Origin: Sedimentisphaerales bacterium
Lineage (GTDB): Bacteria; Planctomycetota; Phycisphaerae; Sedimentisphaerales; SG8-4
Assembly: GCA_016928975.1 (NCBI GenBank)
Contig: JAFGJR010000147.1
Coordinates: 62,001-126,000 of the forward strand
DNA: 64,000 nucleotides
Direction of reading: 5' to 3'
Shown here one piece after another: positions 1 through 10,015 of the stretch (its first letter is position 1; every line of letters begins with the position of its first letter). The notes under the pieces were generated by a model. The model was not told the origin of the DNA. It saw only the letters and a program-made list of their open reading frames with translations, and ran no database searches. Position numbers and translations under genes: made by a program.

Positions 1-3000
1 GTCTGACGTACGCCAAACCCATTCCCATCGGCACGACCACGTGTCTCCGCGTGGGCGCGTTCAAGCCGGGCTGGATGTCGAGTCCCGTGCAGACGCACAC
101 GTACCTATTCCTCGATCAGGTGTCGCGGCAGCCCAGGAACCCGTCCGGCTTTCCCGCGACGTGGGGCGGCACGAACGCCGACTATGAGATGGATCCGGAC
201 GTGGTGAACAACGCCCTGTACCGAAACCAGCTCACGCCGGCCCTGTTGTCCCTGCCCACGATGTCCATCGTCGCGACGGTGGACGATCTGTTCGGGACCA
301 AGGGGCTCCACGGAGACCCCTGGGGCCAGGGAGTCCAGTGGGAGCGTCCGGTGTCCGTGGAATGGATCCATCCCGATGGCGCCACCGGTTTCCAGGTCGA
401 TGCGGGGCTGCGAATCTATGGTGGCGCCTTCCGCGGATACAACTTGACTCGAAAGAAGACGTTCCGGCTGATGTTCAAGCGCGAGTACGGTCCCACAAAG
501 CTGAACTTCCGCCTGTTCGAGGAAGAGGACGCGACCACCAGTTTCGACATGATTATTCTTCGGGGCGGCGCTAACGATGGCTGGAACGACTGGGGGAAGG
601 CCAACACGCAGTATATTGTCGATGAGTTCGTGCGGCGGACACAGTTGGCGCTGGGGCAGGTAGCGGTCCACGGGACCTTTGTGCACCTGTATCTCAACGG
701 GCTGTACTGGGGTCTGTACAACGTGACGGAGCGGCCCGTCGAACCCTTCTGCGCCGCCTACTACGGCGGAGACGAGGAGGAGTGGGACGCCGTCAATCGC
801 GGCGAGGCACGGGGCGACAGCAACCTGACGACCTGGAACGCCATGCTCAGCCGGGCCAGAGCGGGACTGTCCGATCCTGCCTCGTACCAGAGAATTCAGG
901 GCAACGACCCCGACGGGACCCGCAACCCCGCATACGACGATCTGCTCGATGTCGACAATTACATCGACTACATGTTCTCCAACTTCTGGGGCGGCACCGG
1001 GGATTGGCCGGGACACAATTACTATGCCGCGTGCCGCCGGCCTCCGAATTCCACCGGCTTCAAGTTCTTCAACTGGGACTCGGAGGGGGCGATCGTCATC
1101 TGGTCCAGCCTGAACGCCAATGTGACCAACGTGAGAGACGGGGCCGCGATCCCCTACGCCGCCCTGCGGCCCAACCCGGAGTTCTGCCTGCTCTTCGCAG
1201 ACCACGTCCAGAAGCATATGTTCAGCGACGGTCCGGCGACGCCCGGCGCGTCGTATGCACGCTACAAGAAGCTGGCCGACCAGGTCGATCTGGCGATCAT
1301 CGCGGAGTCGGCTCGCTGGGGCGATCAGTCGAGCGCGACCCCATACACTCTGGCCGACTGGCGCAAGACATGCGACTATATTCTGGACACCTACATGCCG
1401 CAACGCCCCGCGATCGTGCTCGATCAGTTGAAGAGCGCGGGTCTCTACCCGGCAGTGGCGGCCCCGGTGTTCCATATCAACGGCGCACCTCGCCAGGGGG
1501 GCGAAGTCCCCTCGGACAGCCTGCTGACGATGAGCGTGACCAGGGGGCAGGCGTACTACACGATGGACGGCAGCGATCCCCGCCTCCCCGCAGGGCAGTC
1601 CGTGGACGGCAAGATCGTCACGCTGTTGGCGGAGAGTGCGCCCAAGCGGGTCCTTGTGCCGAGCGTCGCCAACGGCGGCAACCTGCTCAGCAACATTCCC
1701 GCCGGCTTCCAGGTCACGTACTACAAATCGACGGTGGCTGTCGACAACATTGCGACGGCGGAGAGTGTGATCTCCGACCGCACGCGGCAGGCCACCACGG
1801 CCAACGAGCAGGCCCGGGTTATCAACTACTTCAACACGGGCGGCACCGGCAACTTCCCGAATGACCGGGCGTTTCCGGGCACGACCCTCAACGCGGACGT
1901 GGAGGATTTCGTCGTCCTGGTGACGGGCAGGGTCATGATCCCGGCGGCGGGCGAGTGGACCTTCGGCGTCAACAGCGACGATGGCTACTCCATGACTCTG
2001 ACTCGCAGGGGCAAAACGTACACGAGCGCCTATCCCGACCCGCGGAGTCCAGGCGACACGCTCACCGTCTTCAACATCCTCGATGCGGGCTCGCACGACC
2101 TGCGGCTGGTCTTCTACGAGCGGGGCGGCGGCTCCGAGCTGGAACTGTTCGCCGCGCGAGGCAACCTCACGTCGTTCGATGCCAGCCGCTTCCGGCTCGT
2201 CGGCGACGTGGGCGCCGGGGGCTTGCAGGTCGGAGAAGGCAGCGTTTGGTACACGAACACGTTCAATGACTCCTCCTGGACCTCGGGCGCCGGCGGCGTC
2301 GGCTACGAGAGGTCCAGCGGCTACCAGGATTACTTCGAGATCGACGTCGAGAACGAGATGTACGGGATCAATGGGAGCTGCTATATCCGTATTCCTTTCA
2401 CGGTGACCAAGACGGGCTTCTCCAATGTGATCCTGAAGATTCGCTACGACGACGGCTTCATCGCGTACCTGAACGGGGCGGAAGTGGCCCGCCAGAACTT
2501 CACGGGCGAGCCGGCCTGGAATTCCGTCGCGTCGAGCGGCAACTCGGACGAAGCCGCCGTGGGGCTGGCGAGCTTCGATGTCTCCGACTCCGCGGGCCTG
2601 CTGTGGGAGGGAACGAACCTGCTGGCCATTCACGGGCTGAACACCTCGATCGACAGCTCCGATTTGCTGATCTCGGTGGAGCTGGCGGCGGGGGAGATCA
2701 GCCAGGGCGTCGTCTCGCCGAGGGCGGTCGAGTTCAGTTCCCCCGTGCTACTGACCGAAAGCACACCCGTGAAGGCTCGGACATTCGATGGCCGATGGAG
2801 CGCATTGAACGAGGCGGTCTACGGGGTCGGGCACATCGCCGAGAGCCTGCGGATCAGCGAGATCATGTATCATCCCCTCGATACGGGCAACCCGGGCGAT
2901 CCGAATACGGAATACATCGAACTGACGAACATCGGCGCCGGGACGATCAACCTCAAGCTCGTCCGATTCACCAACGGCGTTGACTTCACATTTCCGAGCT

Positions 3001-4337
3001 GCAACCTGGCTCCCGGGGGATACTGTCTCGTGGTCAAGGATGCGGCGGCATTCGCGGGCAAGTACGGGACGGACCTGCCGGTGGCGGGGCAGTACTCGGG
3101 AAGCTTGGACAATGCCGGCGAGCGGCTGGAGCTGCGCGACGCCGTGGGCACGGTCATTCACGGCTTCCGCTTCGATGACGACTGGTTCGACATCACCGAC
3201 GGTCTGGGCTTCTCGCTGACGTTGCGGGACCCGAAGACGGCGGATCCGAGCTCCCTCGGCGAGAAAGGCGCGTGGCGACCCGGCTCGCCTCTCGGAGGCA
3301 CGCCCGGTGTCGATGACGCCGGCGGCGCGCCGGAGCCCGGGGCCGTGGTCGTCAACGAGCTGCTCGCCAATTCCCAGGGCGTCGGGCCGGACTGGATCGA
3401 GCTGTACAACACGACCGACCAGGCCATCGACATCGGCGGCTGGTTCCTCACTGATGACGCGGACGATCTGACCAAGTACCGGATCGCCGCGGGCACGAAT
3501 ATTCCCGCCGGCGGCTATCTTGTATTCGATGAGGATCAGCATTTCGGCAATCCTGATGATCCGGGCTGCCGCGAGCCTTTCGCGCTGAGCCGTGACGGCG
3601 AGACCGTGTACCTGCATTCCGGCTCAGCCGGGGCGCTGGCGGGCGGCTACGGTGAGCAGCAGAAATTCGAGGCGTCCGACGCGGGGATTTCCCTGGGCCG
3701 TCATGCCAAGAGCACCGGCGGCTACGACTTCGTCGCCCTGAGCAGGCCCACGCCGGGGGCGGCCAACGCCGATCCGCTCGTGGGTCCGGTCGTGATCAAC
3801 GAGATCATGTACAACCCCGGCTCGCCAGCCGACGCGGAGTACGTGGAACTGCTCAACATCAGCGGCGATTCGGTCACGCTTTATGACGCGACGGAGAGGA
3901 CGCCCTGGCGATTCACGGACGACCCCGACGCTCCTGGGCTTGAGCTGCGGTTTCCTTCAAATCCCGCCGTGACCCTGGCGGCCGGCGAGTACCTGCTCCT
4001 GGTCAAAGACCTGAACCTGTTCGCCGCCAAGTACACACCGTCGGCGGGCGTGACGATCTTCGCCTGGGGCGAGGGCAATCTCGCCAATGGCGGCGAGAAG
4101 ATCCAGCTCAGCAGACCGGGCGGCCAGAATCTGGACGGGACGCGGAATTGGATTCGTGTGGACCGCGTCAACTACAGTGATGGCCTCCATCCGGAAGAGT
4201 TTCCCAGCGGGATCGACCTGTGGCCTGCAACGGCCGACGGGCAAGGCTCTTCGCTGGGCCGGGTCGCTTCCGCAGAGTACGGCAACGACCCCATGAACTG
4301 GGAAGCCGCCGCGCCATCGCCCGGCTCGGCCAATTGA
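1..4337 (+). CDS. CotH kinase / PA14 / lamin-tail-domain secreted protein (5' end outside the window)
   Basis: Large modular surface protein, cut by the window edge. The frame is already open at base 3, and the 16 codons before the first internal GTG (51) read as the end of a chitobiase/hexosaminidase C-terminal-type domain, so the true start lies upstream. Domains in order: CotH kinase-like domain (about nt 350-1400), with a DWPGHN motif near nt 1005 and FNWDSE near nt 1070 as the likely ATP/metal-binding Asp region; a chitobiase-type module ending in YYTMDGSDPR (nt 1450-1590); PA14 (nt 1690-2200); a jelly-roll-like module (nt 2240-2690) with YDDGFIAYLNG; three lamin-tail domains beginning ISEIMYHP (2860), VVNELLAN (3350) and VINEIMYN (3790). 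CotH proteins phosphorylate proteins in spores; in multidomain planctomycete proteins the role is unknown. The stop touches the stop of the convergent pseudopilin with no gap. Confidence 0.9.
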   Translation, partial: LTYAKPIPIGTTTCLRVGAFKPGWMSSPVQTHTYLFLDQVSRQPRNPSGFPATWGGTNADYEMDPDVVNNALYRNQLTPALLSLPTMSIVATVDDLFGTKGLHGDPWGQGVQWERPVSVEWIHPDGATGFQVDAGLRIYGGAFRGYNLTRKKTFRLMFKREYGPTKLNFRLFEEEDATTSFDMIILRGGANDGWNDWGKANTQYIVDEFVRRTQLALGQVAVHGTFVHLYLNGLYWGLYNVTERPVEPFCAAYYGGDEEEWDAVNRGEARGDSNLTTWNAMLSRARAGLSDPASYQRIQGNDPDGTRNPAYDDLLDVDNYIDYMFSNFWGGTGDWPGHNYYAACRRPPNSTGFKFFNWDSEGAIVIWSSLNANVTNVRDGAAIPYAALRPNPEFCLLFADHVQKHMFSDGPATPGASYARYKKLADQVDLAIIAESARWGDQSSATPYTLADWRKTCDYILDTYMPQRPAIVLDQLKSAGLYPAVAAPVFHINGAPRQGGEVPSDSLLTMSVTRGQAYYTMDGSDPRLPAGQSVDGKIVTLLAESAPKRVLVPSVANGGNLLSNIPAGFQVTYYKSTVAVDNIATAESVISDRTRQATTANEQARVINYFNTGGTGNFPNDRAFPGTTLNADVEDFVVLVTGRVMIPAAGEWTFGVNSDDGYSMTLTRRGKTYTSAYPDPRSPGDTLTVFNILDAGSHDLRLVFYERGGGSELELFAARGNLTSFDASRFRLVGDVGAGGLQVGEGSVWYTNTFNDSSWTSGAGGVGYERSSGYQDYFEIDVENEMYGINGSCYIRIPFTVTKTGFSNVILKIRYDDGFIAYLNGAEVARQNFTGEPAWNSVASSGNSDEAAVGLASFDVSDSAGLLWEGTNLLAIHGLNTSIDSSDLLISVELAAGEISQGVVSPRAVEFSSPVLLTESTPVKARTFDGRWSALNEAVYGVGHIAESLRISEIMYHPLDTGNPGDPNTEYIELTNIGAGTINLKLVRFTNGVDFTFPSCNLAPGGYCLVVKDAAAFAGKYGTDLPVAGQYSGSLDNAGERLELRDAVGTVIHGFRFDDDWFDITDGLGFSLTLRDPKTADPSSLGEKGAWRPGSPLGGTPGVDDAGGAPEPGAVVVNELLANSQGVGPDWIELYNTTDQAIDIGGWFLTDDADDLTKYRIAAGTNIPAGGYLVFDEDQHFGNPDDPGCREPFALSRDGETVYLHSGSAGALAGGYGEQQKFEASDAGISLGRHAKSTGGYDFVALSRPTPGAANADPLVGPVVINEIMYNPGSPADAEYVELLNISGDSVTLYDATERTPWRFTDDPDAPGLELRFPSNPAVTLAAGEYLLLVKDLNLFAAKYTPSAGVTIFAWGEGNLANGGEKIQLSRPGGQNLDGTRNWIRVDRVNYSDGLHPEEFPSGIDLWPATADGQGSSLGRVASAEYGNDPMNWEAAAPSPGSAN

Positions 4338-5189
4338 TCATCGCGGGTAGGCGTGCGGGAAAGTCTCTGCCCGCGTAAAGGCCTCGACGTGCCCATCGAG
4401 GATCGCACAGTTGCCTTTTCCACTGAACAAATTGGCGGCGGAGGCGTTGTGGAAGCCGCTGACGACGTCGTAGAATTGCCCGACGCCCTCGGGGCCAGGC
4501 GCGATTCGATCAGGATTGTTGCCGACCCTACTCATCCAGCCGGAAACCATGCTGTCGTCACCCGGAATCATGAACGTGTCATTGAGGCCTGACGCGTTGT
4601 AGGCGGTATCGACCAGGGGGCTCTCTTCCACGAAACAGAACGTTTTCCAGGGCTTCTTCACCTGGGAGATCTTCTTTACGCCCGTCTTCTGCACGCCGCT
4701 GTTCAGGCTGCCCAAGTACGCGTTCATCGTGTAGTTGTACCAGGGTTTATAGTGCTTGACCGTGGCGCCCGTAGCCCGGAAGAACTGGTCGTCGGAGTTG
4801 CGGACCGCCAGAGCCCGAAACGCGGGACAAGCCAAGGCTTTGGCGTTTGCCAGATAGGGGAAGAACGGGCCCGCATACTCCGGGTGGCTCTTCAGGTTGA
4901 CGTCATCGTTGCACCATCGCAGGTGAATGTAATCGCTGACCCCGGATTCCACAGGATAGGCCTCGAACTGTGAGAAGTAGCAGTATTCAGGCACGGGGAA
5001 CTTGCCGTCACTATCGTCGACATACATGGTGATGGCCAGGCAATAGTTCTTGAGATTGCCCTTGCAGGCCATCTCCTGGGCCTGGTTCTTGGCCTTGCTC
5101 AGCGCCGGCATCAGGATAGCCATCAGCAGCGCGATGATGGCGATGACGACGAGCAGTTCGATGAGCGTGAACCCCTTGGACTGCCGCAT
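4338..5189 (-). CDS. prepilin-type N-terminal cleavage/methylation protein (H-X9-DG pseudopilin)
   Basis: 283 residues. Start chosen at the ATG giving [19 protein letters not shown], a class III prepilin leader: basic n-region, cleavage after Gly, F at +1 and E at +5, followed by a hydrophobic helix. A GGAGGT ribosome site lies 6 bases upstream. Longer in-frame starts lack a leader. The globular part ends with AILDGHVEAF, the C-terminal DGH signature of the planctomycete H-X9-DG pseudopilin family. Such proteins are presumably processed by prepilin peptidase and used by a type II secretion or type IV pilus-like system, but none of that machinery is in this window. Stand-alone gene; 5' neighbour is the GH27 alpha-galactosidase on the same strand, 245 bases away. 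Confidence 0.92.
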   Translation of the reverse strand: MRQSKGFTLIELLVVIAIIALLMAILMPALSKAKNQAQEMACKGNLKNYCLAITMYVDDSDGKFPVPEYCYFSQFEAYPVESGVSDYIHLRWCNDDVNLKSHPEYAGPFFPYLANAKALACPAFRALAVRNSDDQFFRATGATVKHYKPWYNYTMNAYLGSLNSGVQKTGVKKISQVKKPWKTFCFVEESPLVDTAYNASGLNDTFMIPGDDSMVSGWMSRVGNNPDRIAPGPEGVGQFYDVVSGFHNASAANLFSGKGNCAILDGHVEAFTRAETFPHAYPR

Positions 5190-5434
5190 ACCTGCACCTC
5201 CACTTATCAACACATGCCTGTCCAAACCGATAGAGAGCCCAGGCACCCCCACCGGGCGCTTTCTCGAACAAACCAGCATAGCTATAACCGCTGTATCGGA
5301 ATCCCAACTCGGCGCAAGTATATTTTACCCCGGCGCGACGACCCGTGCAAGGGCCTTCATCGACAATTCCAACCTGGGCCACCCATCGAATCTCGTTGAC
5401 ATTGAACGGTTGGCCGGGACCCTCGTCTCCCTGG

Positions 5435-7420
5435 TCACTGGAGAGGGGAGAGTCGCACGAGCATCACGCCGTGGCGAGGTACGTCGACGGCATAGGTGCC
5501 CTCGGACACGCCAAGGTCGCGATGGCGCCACAAATCCCGAATCCGGTGTGGACCTTGTATGGCCAATCGCGAGCTGTCAAGCTTCATCTGCCGCGGGAGC
5601 TCCCCCAGATTGAACAGGCCCACGGCGAGCGCGCCATCCTCCAGGGGTTTGGCCATAATCAGGACTTCGTCCTCCTGGACCAGTGGTCTGGCCTGTTTGC
5701 CCAGCGGGTCCTGATCGACGTCGATCACTTCGGCGTTGCACAGGACATTGAGCGTGAAGTCGTCCAGCCTGGCCATGTCGCCCGAGAAGAACAGCGGGGC
5801 GGCCATCAGGCACCACATGGACATGTAGCTGTATTGCTCGTTTGCGGTGAGCGTCGTGGGCCGGCCGGGCTCGTTGACGTTGTGGGCGTTGCCGACCCAG
5901 CCGATCAGGATATAGTCGGGATCGTTCCAGTGGCCCGGCCCGGCGTACTCATGGTGCCGGGCATTACTCAGGCCGATGCTGTAGAATCCCGGCAGCAGGG
6001 CGCCCTCCTCCAGGCCCAGGTCGCCGGTCGTGCGCCAGCAGTGGCCGCCGACTTGGGCGCCCCACGTCCACACGTCGCCCATGCCGTACTGGCACAGGTT
6101 GTATACGATGTCTCGCGGCAGGTCCTTCAGGATATCTCCCATCTTCTTGTACGGCCGTTGTAGATGCTCGATACTGTTGCCGCCGGCGATTCCGCCATAC
6201 GAGCACCAGTCGTACTTGAGGAAGTCGAACCCCCACTCCGCGAACTTGCGGGCATCCACCTGCTCGTGCTCGTAACTCGCCACGTACCCGGCACAGGTCC
6301 ACGGACCCGGTCCCGTATACAATCCGGCTCGCAGGCCCTTGCCGTGGATGTAATCGACCATGCCTGCGATGTCGGGGAACTTGGCATTGGGCAGCACGGC
6401 CCCCTGCGCATCGCGGTAGGGTTCATCGCCTTTCTTCTTCATCCAGCAGTCGTCGATGTTGACGTACTGGTAGCCGTAGTCGGCCATGCCGGAGGAGATC
6501 ATCACGTCGGCGGCGTTGCGCATGTGCTGCTCAGTCACGTGGGTGTAATGGATATACCAACTGTTCCAGCCCATTGGAGGCGTCAGTGCCAGGGTGTCGC
6601 CGACCACGATCTTGAACGTCCGCTGGTGGGTGCCGTGCTCGTTCCTGGCCCCCAATGTTACGACGGTCTCGCCTCGCTCCTGCGGTACGCGGCCTGTGAG
6701 GATCCCGGTGGCGGCGTCCAGAAGCAGGCCCTGCGGCGGATTCGCGGCGGTGAACTGGATCGGCCTCTGACCCGTGCAAGGGATGCGATAGAGGAACGGC
6801 CGGCCCGGCCGGGCGCCGTAGACCTTCGGCCCGTTAATCCGGGGCGCGGGTCCCGGCTTGGGCGTGAGGATGACTCTCTCCTCGGCCGACGGTTGCGGCG
6901 CGTCGATGGCCTGCGGCGGGATTCCAGCGACGACGAATTCCGCCTGGGCCCAGTCCGCATGGTCGAAATCACCTCCGTCGGCCGCCGACGTCACGATCAG
7001 CATCATGTGGTCTGCACCCGCCAGGGGCACGTCGACCGCCTTGGCCGGCTGGCCGCCTTTCATCACGCCGCTGTCGAACAGCCGTTTGCCGTCGGCATAT
7101 ACCAGGAACTGTATGGACCCTCTGCCGTTGGTTGCGTCGTCCACGCCGACCTGCGCGCGGAATCGCTGGACCTGGCGGTCGAGCTTCACGTGGAGTATCG
7201 ATCCGGCATGGGTACCCACGCCGTACTCGAACGTCTGGCCGCCAAGGGAGATCGCCTTGCCCGTCACGCTTTTGTCGGCCAGAGGCTTGCCCCACCCGCT
7301 GGACATCTTCGACAGGTCCATCGCTCCCAGCCGCAGAACCTGTTCCGCCTGGGTGCGGACGCCGCCGAATACAACAAAAGACATAACCAGAATCGACATA
7401 CCCCGAAGGTCTCTGAGCAT
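5435..7420 (-). CDS. NPCBM-containing alpha-galactosidase, glycoside hydrolase family 27, secreted
   Basis: 661 residues. An N-terminal signal peptide (hydrophobic stretch ISILVMSFVVFGGV-like, then TQA) is followed by an NPCBM carbohydrate-binding module (about residues 30-175, motif FEYGVGTHAGS), a short putative Ig-like domain (about 205-290) and a GH27 barrel starting ALTPPMGWNSW. The GH27 nucleophile Asp is in FLKYDWCSYGG and the acid/base Asp in GHWNDPDYILIG. The family removes terminal alpha-galactose from oligosaccharides and glycans. Start at 7420 is preferred over the upstream ATG at 7438 because AGGAG sits 8 bases before it. Usual GH27 length is about 400, the excess being the two N-terminal modules. 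A minus-strand promoter-like pair lies at 7478-7506. Confidence 0.93.
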   Translation of the reverse strand: MLRDLRGMSILVMSFVVFGGVRTQAEQVLRLGAMDLSKMSSGWGKPLADKSVTGKAISLGGQTFEYGVGTHAGSILHVKLDRQVQRFRAQVGVDDATNGRGSIQFLVYADGKRLFDSGVMKGGQPAKAVDVPLAGADHMMLIVTSAADGGDFDHADWAQAEFVVAGIPPQAIDAPQPSAEERVILTPKPGPAPRINGPKVYGARPGRPFLYRIPCTGQRPIQFTAANPPQGLLLDAATGILTGRVPQERGETVVTLGARNEHGTHQRTFKIVVGDTLALTPPMGWNSWYIHYTHVTEQHMRNAADVMISSGMADYGYQYVNIDDCWMKKKGDEPYRDAQGAVLPNAKFPDIAGMVDYIHGKGLRAGLYTGPGPWTCAGYVASYEHEQVDARKFAEWGFDFLKYDWCSYGGIAGGNSIEHLQRPYKKMGDILKDLPRDIVYNLCQYGMGDVWTWGAQVGGHCWRTTGDLGLEEGALLPGFYSIGLSNARHHEYAGPGHWNDPDYILIGWVGNAHNVNEPGRPTTLTANEQYSYMSMWCLMAAPLFFSGDMARLDDFTLNVLCNAEVIDVDQDPLGKQARPLVQEDEVLIMAKPLEDGALAVGLFNLGELPRQMKLDSSRLAIQGPHRIRDLWRHRDLGVSEGTYAVDVPRHGVMLVRLSPLQ

Positions 7421-7477
7421 ACTCCTTACTCCTGCCATGTGCTGATATCCAAAGACGAGTGTTTCACGTCGAAGACT

Positions 7478-7506
7478 AATGTAGCCGAAGCGGATATGTG
7501 AATCAA
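7478..7506 (-). promoter_or_regulatory. candidate sigma70-type promoter of the GH27 gene
   Basis: Reading the minus strand, TTGATT (7506-7501) is followed after 17 bases by TACATT (7483-7478). The predicted start of transcription is about 50 bases before the ATG at 7420. Match is moderate and unverified. Confidence 0.4.
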
Positions 7507-7619
7507 TGTGCTGTCGAGAATCGTCATCAGAGGTCCCCGATGGTCCCTTGCGGCTTCCCACTCGCCCCCGTGCGCAGAATTACTACAATTCTTTCTGGAA
7601 AATACCTGACATTTCATGC

Positions 7620-7648
7620 TTGCACGAGGTCCCTGTGTGTGGTATGTT
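7620..7648 (+). promoter_or_regulatory. candidate promoter of the RRM protein gene with a long leader
   Basis: TTGCAC (7620-7625), 17-base spacer, TATGTT (7643-7648). It would give a leader of about 210 bases before the RRM gene at 7867. The interval 7439-7866 otherwise shows no gene; it carries this promoter and the divergent GH27 promoter. Long leaders are common for cold-inducible genes, which is inference here. Confidence 0.4.
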
Positions 7649-7866
7649 GTCGGGAAATGTCGTAGTCGAAACCGGATGATGCGTCGTGAGAGTGGAATCA
7701 GCGTTGATTGACCCGATACTGAGTTCCCGCCTTTGATCCCCTCTTTTCGCGGATTCTGCAGGATACGAGACAGATGAGAGATCACAGCGAAGGTGCAGAC
7801 CGGTGCCGTTCGGAGACCGTTGCCGATGGCCGGGAGGCACGCTGAAATGAAACAAAGGAGTAGAAT

Positions 7867-8169
7867 ATGAATATCTACGTAGGGAATCTGGCATTTGAGG
7901 TCACCGACGAGGACCTGCGGCAGCTCTTCGCGACGCACGGCGATGTCCAATCCGCTACCGTCGTCAAGGATCGGTTCAGCGGAGAGTCGCGAGGCTTCGG
8001 GTTCGTCGAGATGCCGGCTCGCAACGACGCGGAGGCGGCGATTGCGGCCCTCAATGGCACGGACTTTCGCGGCCGAAGCATCATGGTCAACGAGGCCAAG
8101 CCGAAGGCGCCCAGGCGAGGCGGCGGCGGATTCGGCGGGGGCGGCGGACGCGGCGGACGTCAGTACTGA
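7867..8169 (+). CDS. RNA-binding protein with one RRM and Gly-rich tail
   Basis: 100 residues. A single RNA recognition motif with RNP2 (IYVGNL, residues 3-8) and RNP1 (RGFGFVEM, about 43-50), then a basic Gly/Arg tail ending GGGRGGRQY. This is the classic bacterial cold-inducible glycine-rich RBP architecture found in cyanobacteria and planctomycetes, thought to bind single-stranded RNA and act as an RNA chaperone. An AAAGGAG site 7 bases upstream fixes the ATG. Monocistronic; a hairpin follows and the next gene is convergent. A second RNA-chaperone-type gene (cold-shock protein) is at 24855. Confidence 0.93.
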   Translation: MNIYVGNLAFEVTDEDLRQLFATHGDVQSATVVKDRFSGESRGFGFVEMPARNDAEAAIAALNGTDFRGRSIMVNEAKPKAPRRGGGGFGGGGGRGGRQY

Positions 8170-8197
8170 TCCCATTTCACAGGTCCTACGATCATGC

Positions 8198-8228
8198 CGG
8201 GGAGACAGTCTGATCGCTGTGCTCCCCG
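8198..8228 (+). terminator. hairpin between convergent genes, possible terminator
   Basis: CGGGGAG-ACAG pairs with CTGT-G-CTCCCCG (8198-8208 with 8217-8228, one bulged G), loop of 8 bases. There is no T run after it, so an intrinsic terminator is only a suggestion based on location between the RRM gene and the convergent radical SAM gene. Confidence 0.4.
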
Positions 8229-8239
8229 CCGGGGGCCTT

Positions 8240-9868
8240 TCACGCCTGGTCGGAGGTCTCCATCGGGCGACGGGCATTCTGCCGACACGGGGCAGGGCAG
8301 CGTTTGGCGCGCAACCGCTCCCTGGCGGCTTGCAGTCGTTCGAGGAAATCGCTCCGGCGGAAATTGGAGGTCCATTTTCGGATCGTGATCCAGCCGCCAA
8401 AGCGAATGATGCGGCTGCGCCATCGCCGCTTCCACTGCCTCCAGGCAAAATTGAGCCGGTGAAGCGAGAAGGCCAGGGTGGGAAAGGTAAGGATGCTGGC
8501 CGCCACCAGGAACAGGTACCGGAAGTGGTACACCCGGCCCATGATCGTCTTGCCCGCCCGTTGCATCTGCTCCGGATCCATCGGTGCGTCCGGCTCGAAC
8601 AGCGGGAAATTGCCATCATAGTACTGCCAGCCGACCTCCTCCGCGGGGTACACCCGGTTCTGCTGTTCGAGGCGGTGGCGCAGGGCCGTGCCGGGCAGGG
8701 GAACCGGGAGCAAAACCTGGGCCGTGTCAATTCTGGCTCGCCGGATGAACCTCTTGAACCGTCGCACCCGCTCGGGGAGAGGCATAGTGAACTCGATCCC
8801 CGGAGGCATCGGGTAGCCGAAGATGAACATGCCGTGCACGGTGAATCCACAGCGGCGATACACGCGCACGAGCGACAGCATCTGCTCGGAGTCGAGGTGC
8901 TTGTTCATGGCCTTGAGTTCCTCGTCGATGGGTGACTCAAAACCGATGGCCACATTCCTGATTCCTGCCTGACGCATCGCGGCCAGCATCTCCGGGTCTC
9001 TGGCTTTGTCCAGCCGGATTTGCACGGTCGTGACCAGCCGCCTGCCGAGCTGCTCCTGATAGTCGGCGAACAGGCGGCAGAATTCCATCGTCTCGTCGCG
9101 GTCCTGGCCGAAGAGATCGTCGACGATGAAGAAACTCCTGGCCCGGTGCGTCTCCACGAGCTCGCTGATATGAGCGAGCAGCCGCTGTGCCGAGGCCGGT
9201 CGCGGCTTGCCCTTGACCGTGCAGAACTCGCAGTTCATGCAGCAGCCGCGCACCCGCTCGACGGGGTAGATCTTGACCCTGGCGTAGCGAACCAGGGAGA
9301 AGTCCGGGTGGGGCAACCGATCGAATTCCGTGAGCGGCTCGCGCGGCTCCGTGCAGACGACTTGGCCGTCTTTGAGGTATGCAATGCCGCGAATATCGTG
9401 AATCGTGCGCCCGCCCCGCAGGCCGTCCAGCAGCTCGCGGATCGTCCATTCGCCTTCGCCCAGGACGACGTAATCGACCCCGCTCGACAGTGCCTCGGCG
9501 ATGTTGTCGCCGGTGAAGTGCTGTCCCCCGGCGACGGTCACGATGCCTTGCTGCTTGTACCACCGGGCGAGCTCGTAGAGCCGGGGGATCGTGCTGGTCA
9601 GGCCCCCGTAGAATCCGACGACGTCCGCGGGCCTTTGCGATTGAAGCATCTCATGATCGGCGCCGCCGGCGGCTCGCGGGCCGTATCGGCCCAGGTTGTT
9701 CTCGTCGATCACCTCCGCATCCCAGCCTTCCATCTCATTAACGGCGCTGGCCACGCACACGGGTCCGAGGGCCGTCGTGATGCTGGCGATGCTGGAGTAG
9801 ATGTTGAACGCCGGGTACGCCGGCGCCACGATCCGCAATCTATATCGTTTCCTGTCCGTTGGAAGCAC
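8240..9868 (-). CDS. B12-binding-domain radical SAM protein
   Basis: 542 residues. The N-terminal half resembles a cobalamin-binding fold (APAYPAFNIYSS at the start, DVVGFYGGLTSTI and VTVAGGQHFTGD further on, and VLGEGEWTIREL near residue 135, typical of this class). The radical SAM cluster motif is CCMNCEFC near residue 213, a CX3CX2C arrangement. A hydrophobic helix occurs near residue 450-475, followed by a very basic tail. Members of this family catalyse methylations or rearrangements on lipids, sugars or secondary metabolites; the substrate cannot be told from sequence. The start is a GTG with no clear ribosome site; a TTG 11 codons in is an alternative. Convergent with the RRM gene. Confidence 0.88.
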   Translation of the reverse strand: MLPTDRKRYRLRIVAPAYPAFNIYSSIASITTALGPVCVASAVNEMEGWDAEVIDENNLGRYGPRAAGGADHEMLQSQRPADVVGFYGGLTSTIPRLYELARWYKQQGIVTVAGGQHFTGDNIAEALSSGVDYVVLGEGEWTIRELLDGLRGGRTIHDIRGIAYLKDGQVVCTEPREPLTEFDRLPHPDFSLVRYARVKIYPVERVRGCCMNCEFCTVKGKPRPASAQRLLAHISELVETHRARSFFIVDDLFGQDRDETMEFCRLFADYQEQLGRRLVTTVQIRLDKARDPEMLAAMRQAGIRNVAIGFESPIDEELKAMNKHLDSEQMLSLVRVYRRCGFTVHGMFIFGYPMPPGIEFTMPLPERVRRFKRFIRRARIDTAQVLLPVPLPGTALRHRLEQQNRVYPAEEVGWQYYDGNFPLFEPDAPMDPEQMQRAGKTIMGRVYHFRYLFLVAASILTFPTLAFSLHRLNFAWRQWKRRWRSRIIRFGGWITIRKWTSNFRRSDFLERLQAARERLRAKRCPAPCRQNARRPMETSDQA

Positions 9869-10015
9869 TGCTTTCGTCCAATCCCATCAAGGATGATTGA
9901 TCGGTATATTCGCTCAATACATCATGTACGGCAGCGCGAGGTCGCAGGTTTTCAACATTCTTGCGAATGGCGCTGTCCACAAAGTCGTTACACGCAAACG
10001 CGTGCGCTGTAGCCC

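Noticed and set aside
105..2633. 842-codon minus-strand open frame opposite the CotH gene
   Set aside because: It is a shadow frame: the plus strand has continuous recognisable domains, and the minus translation shows no family pattern and biased Arg/Val/Gly composition.
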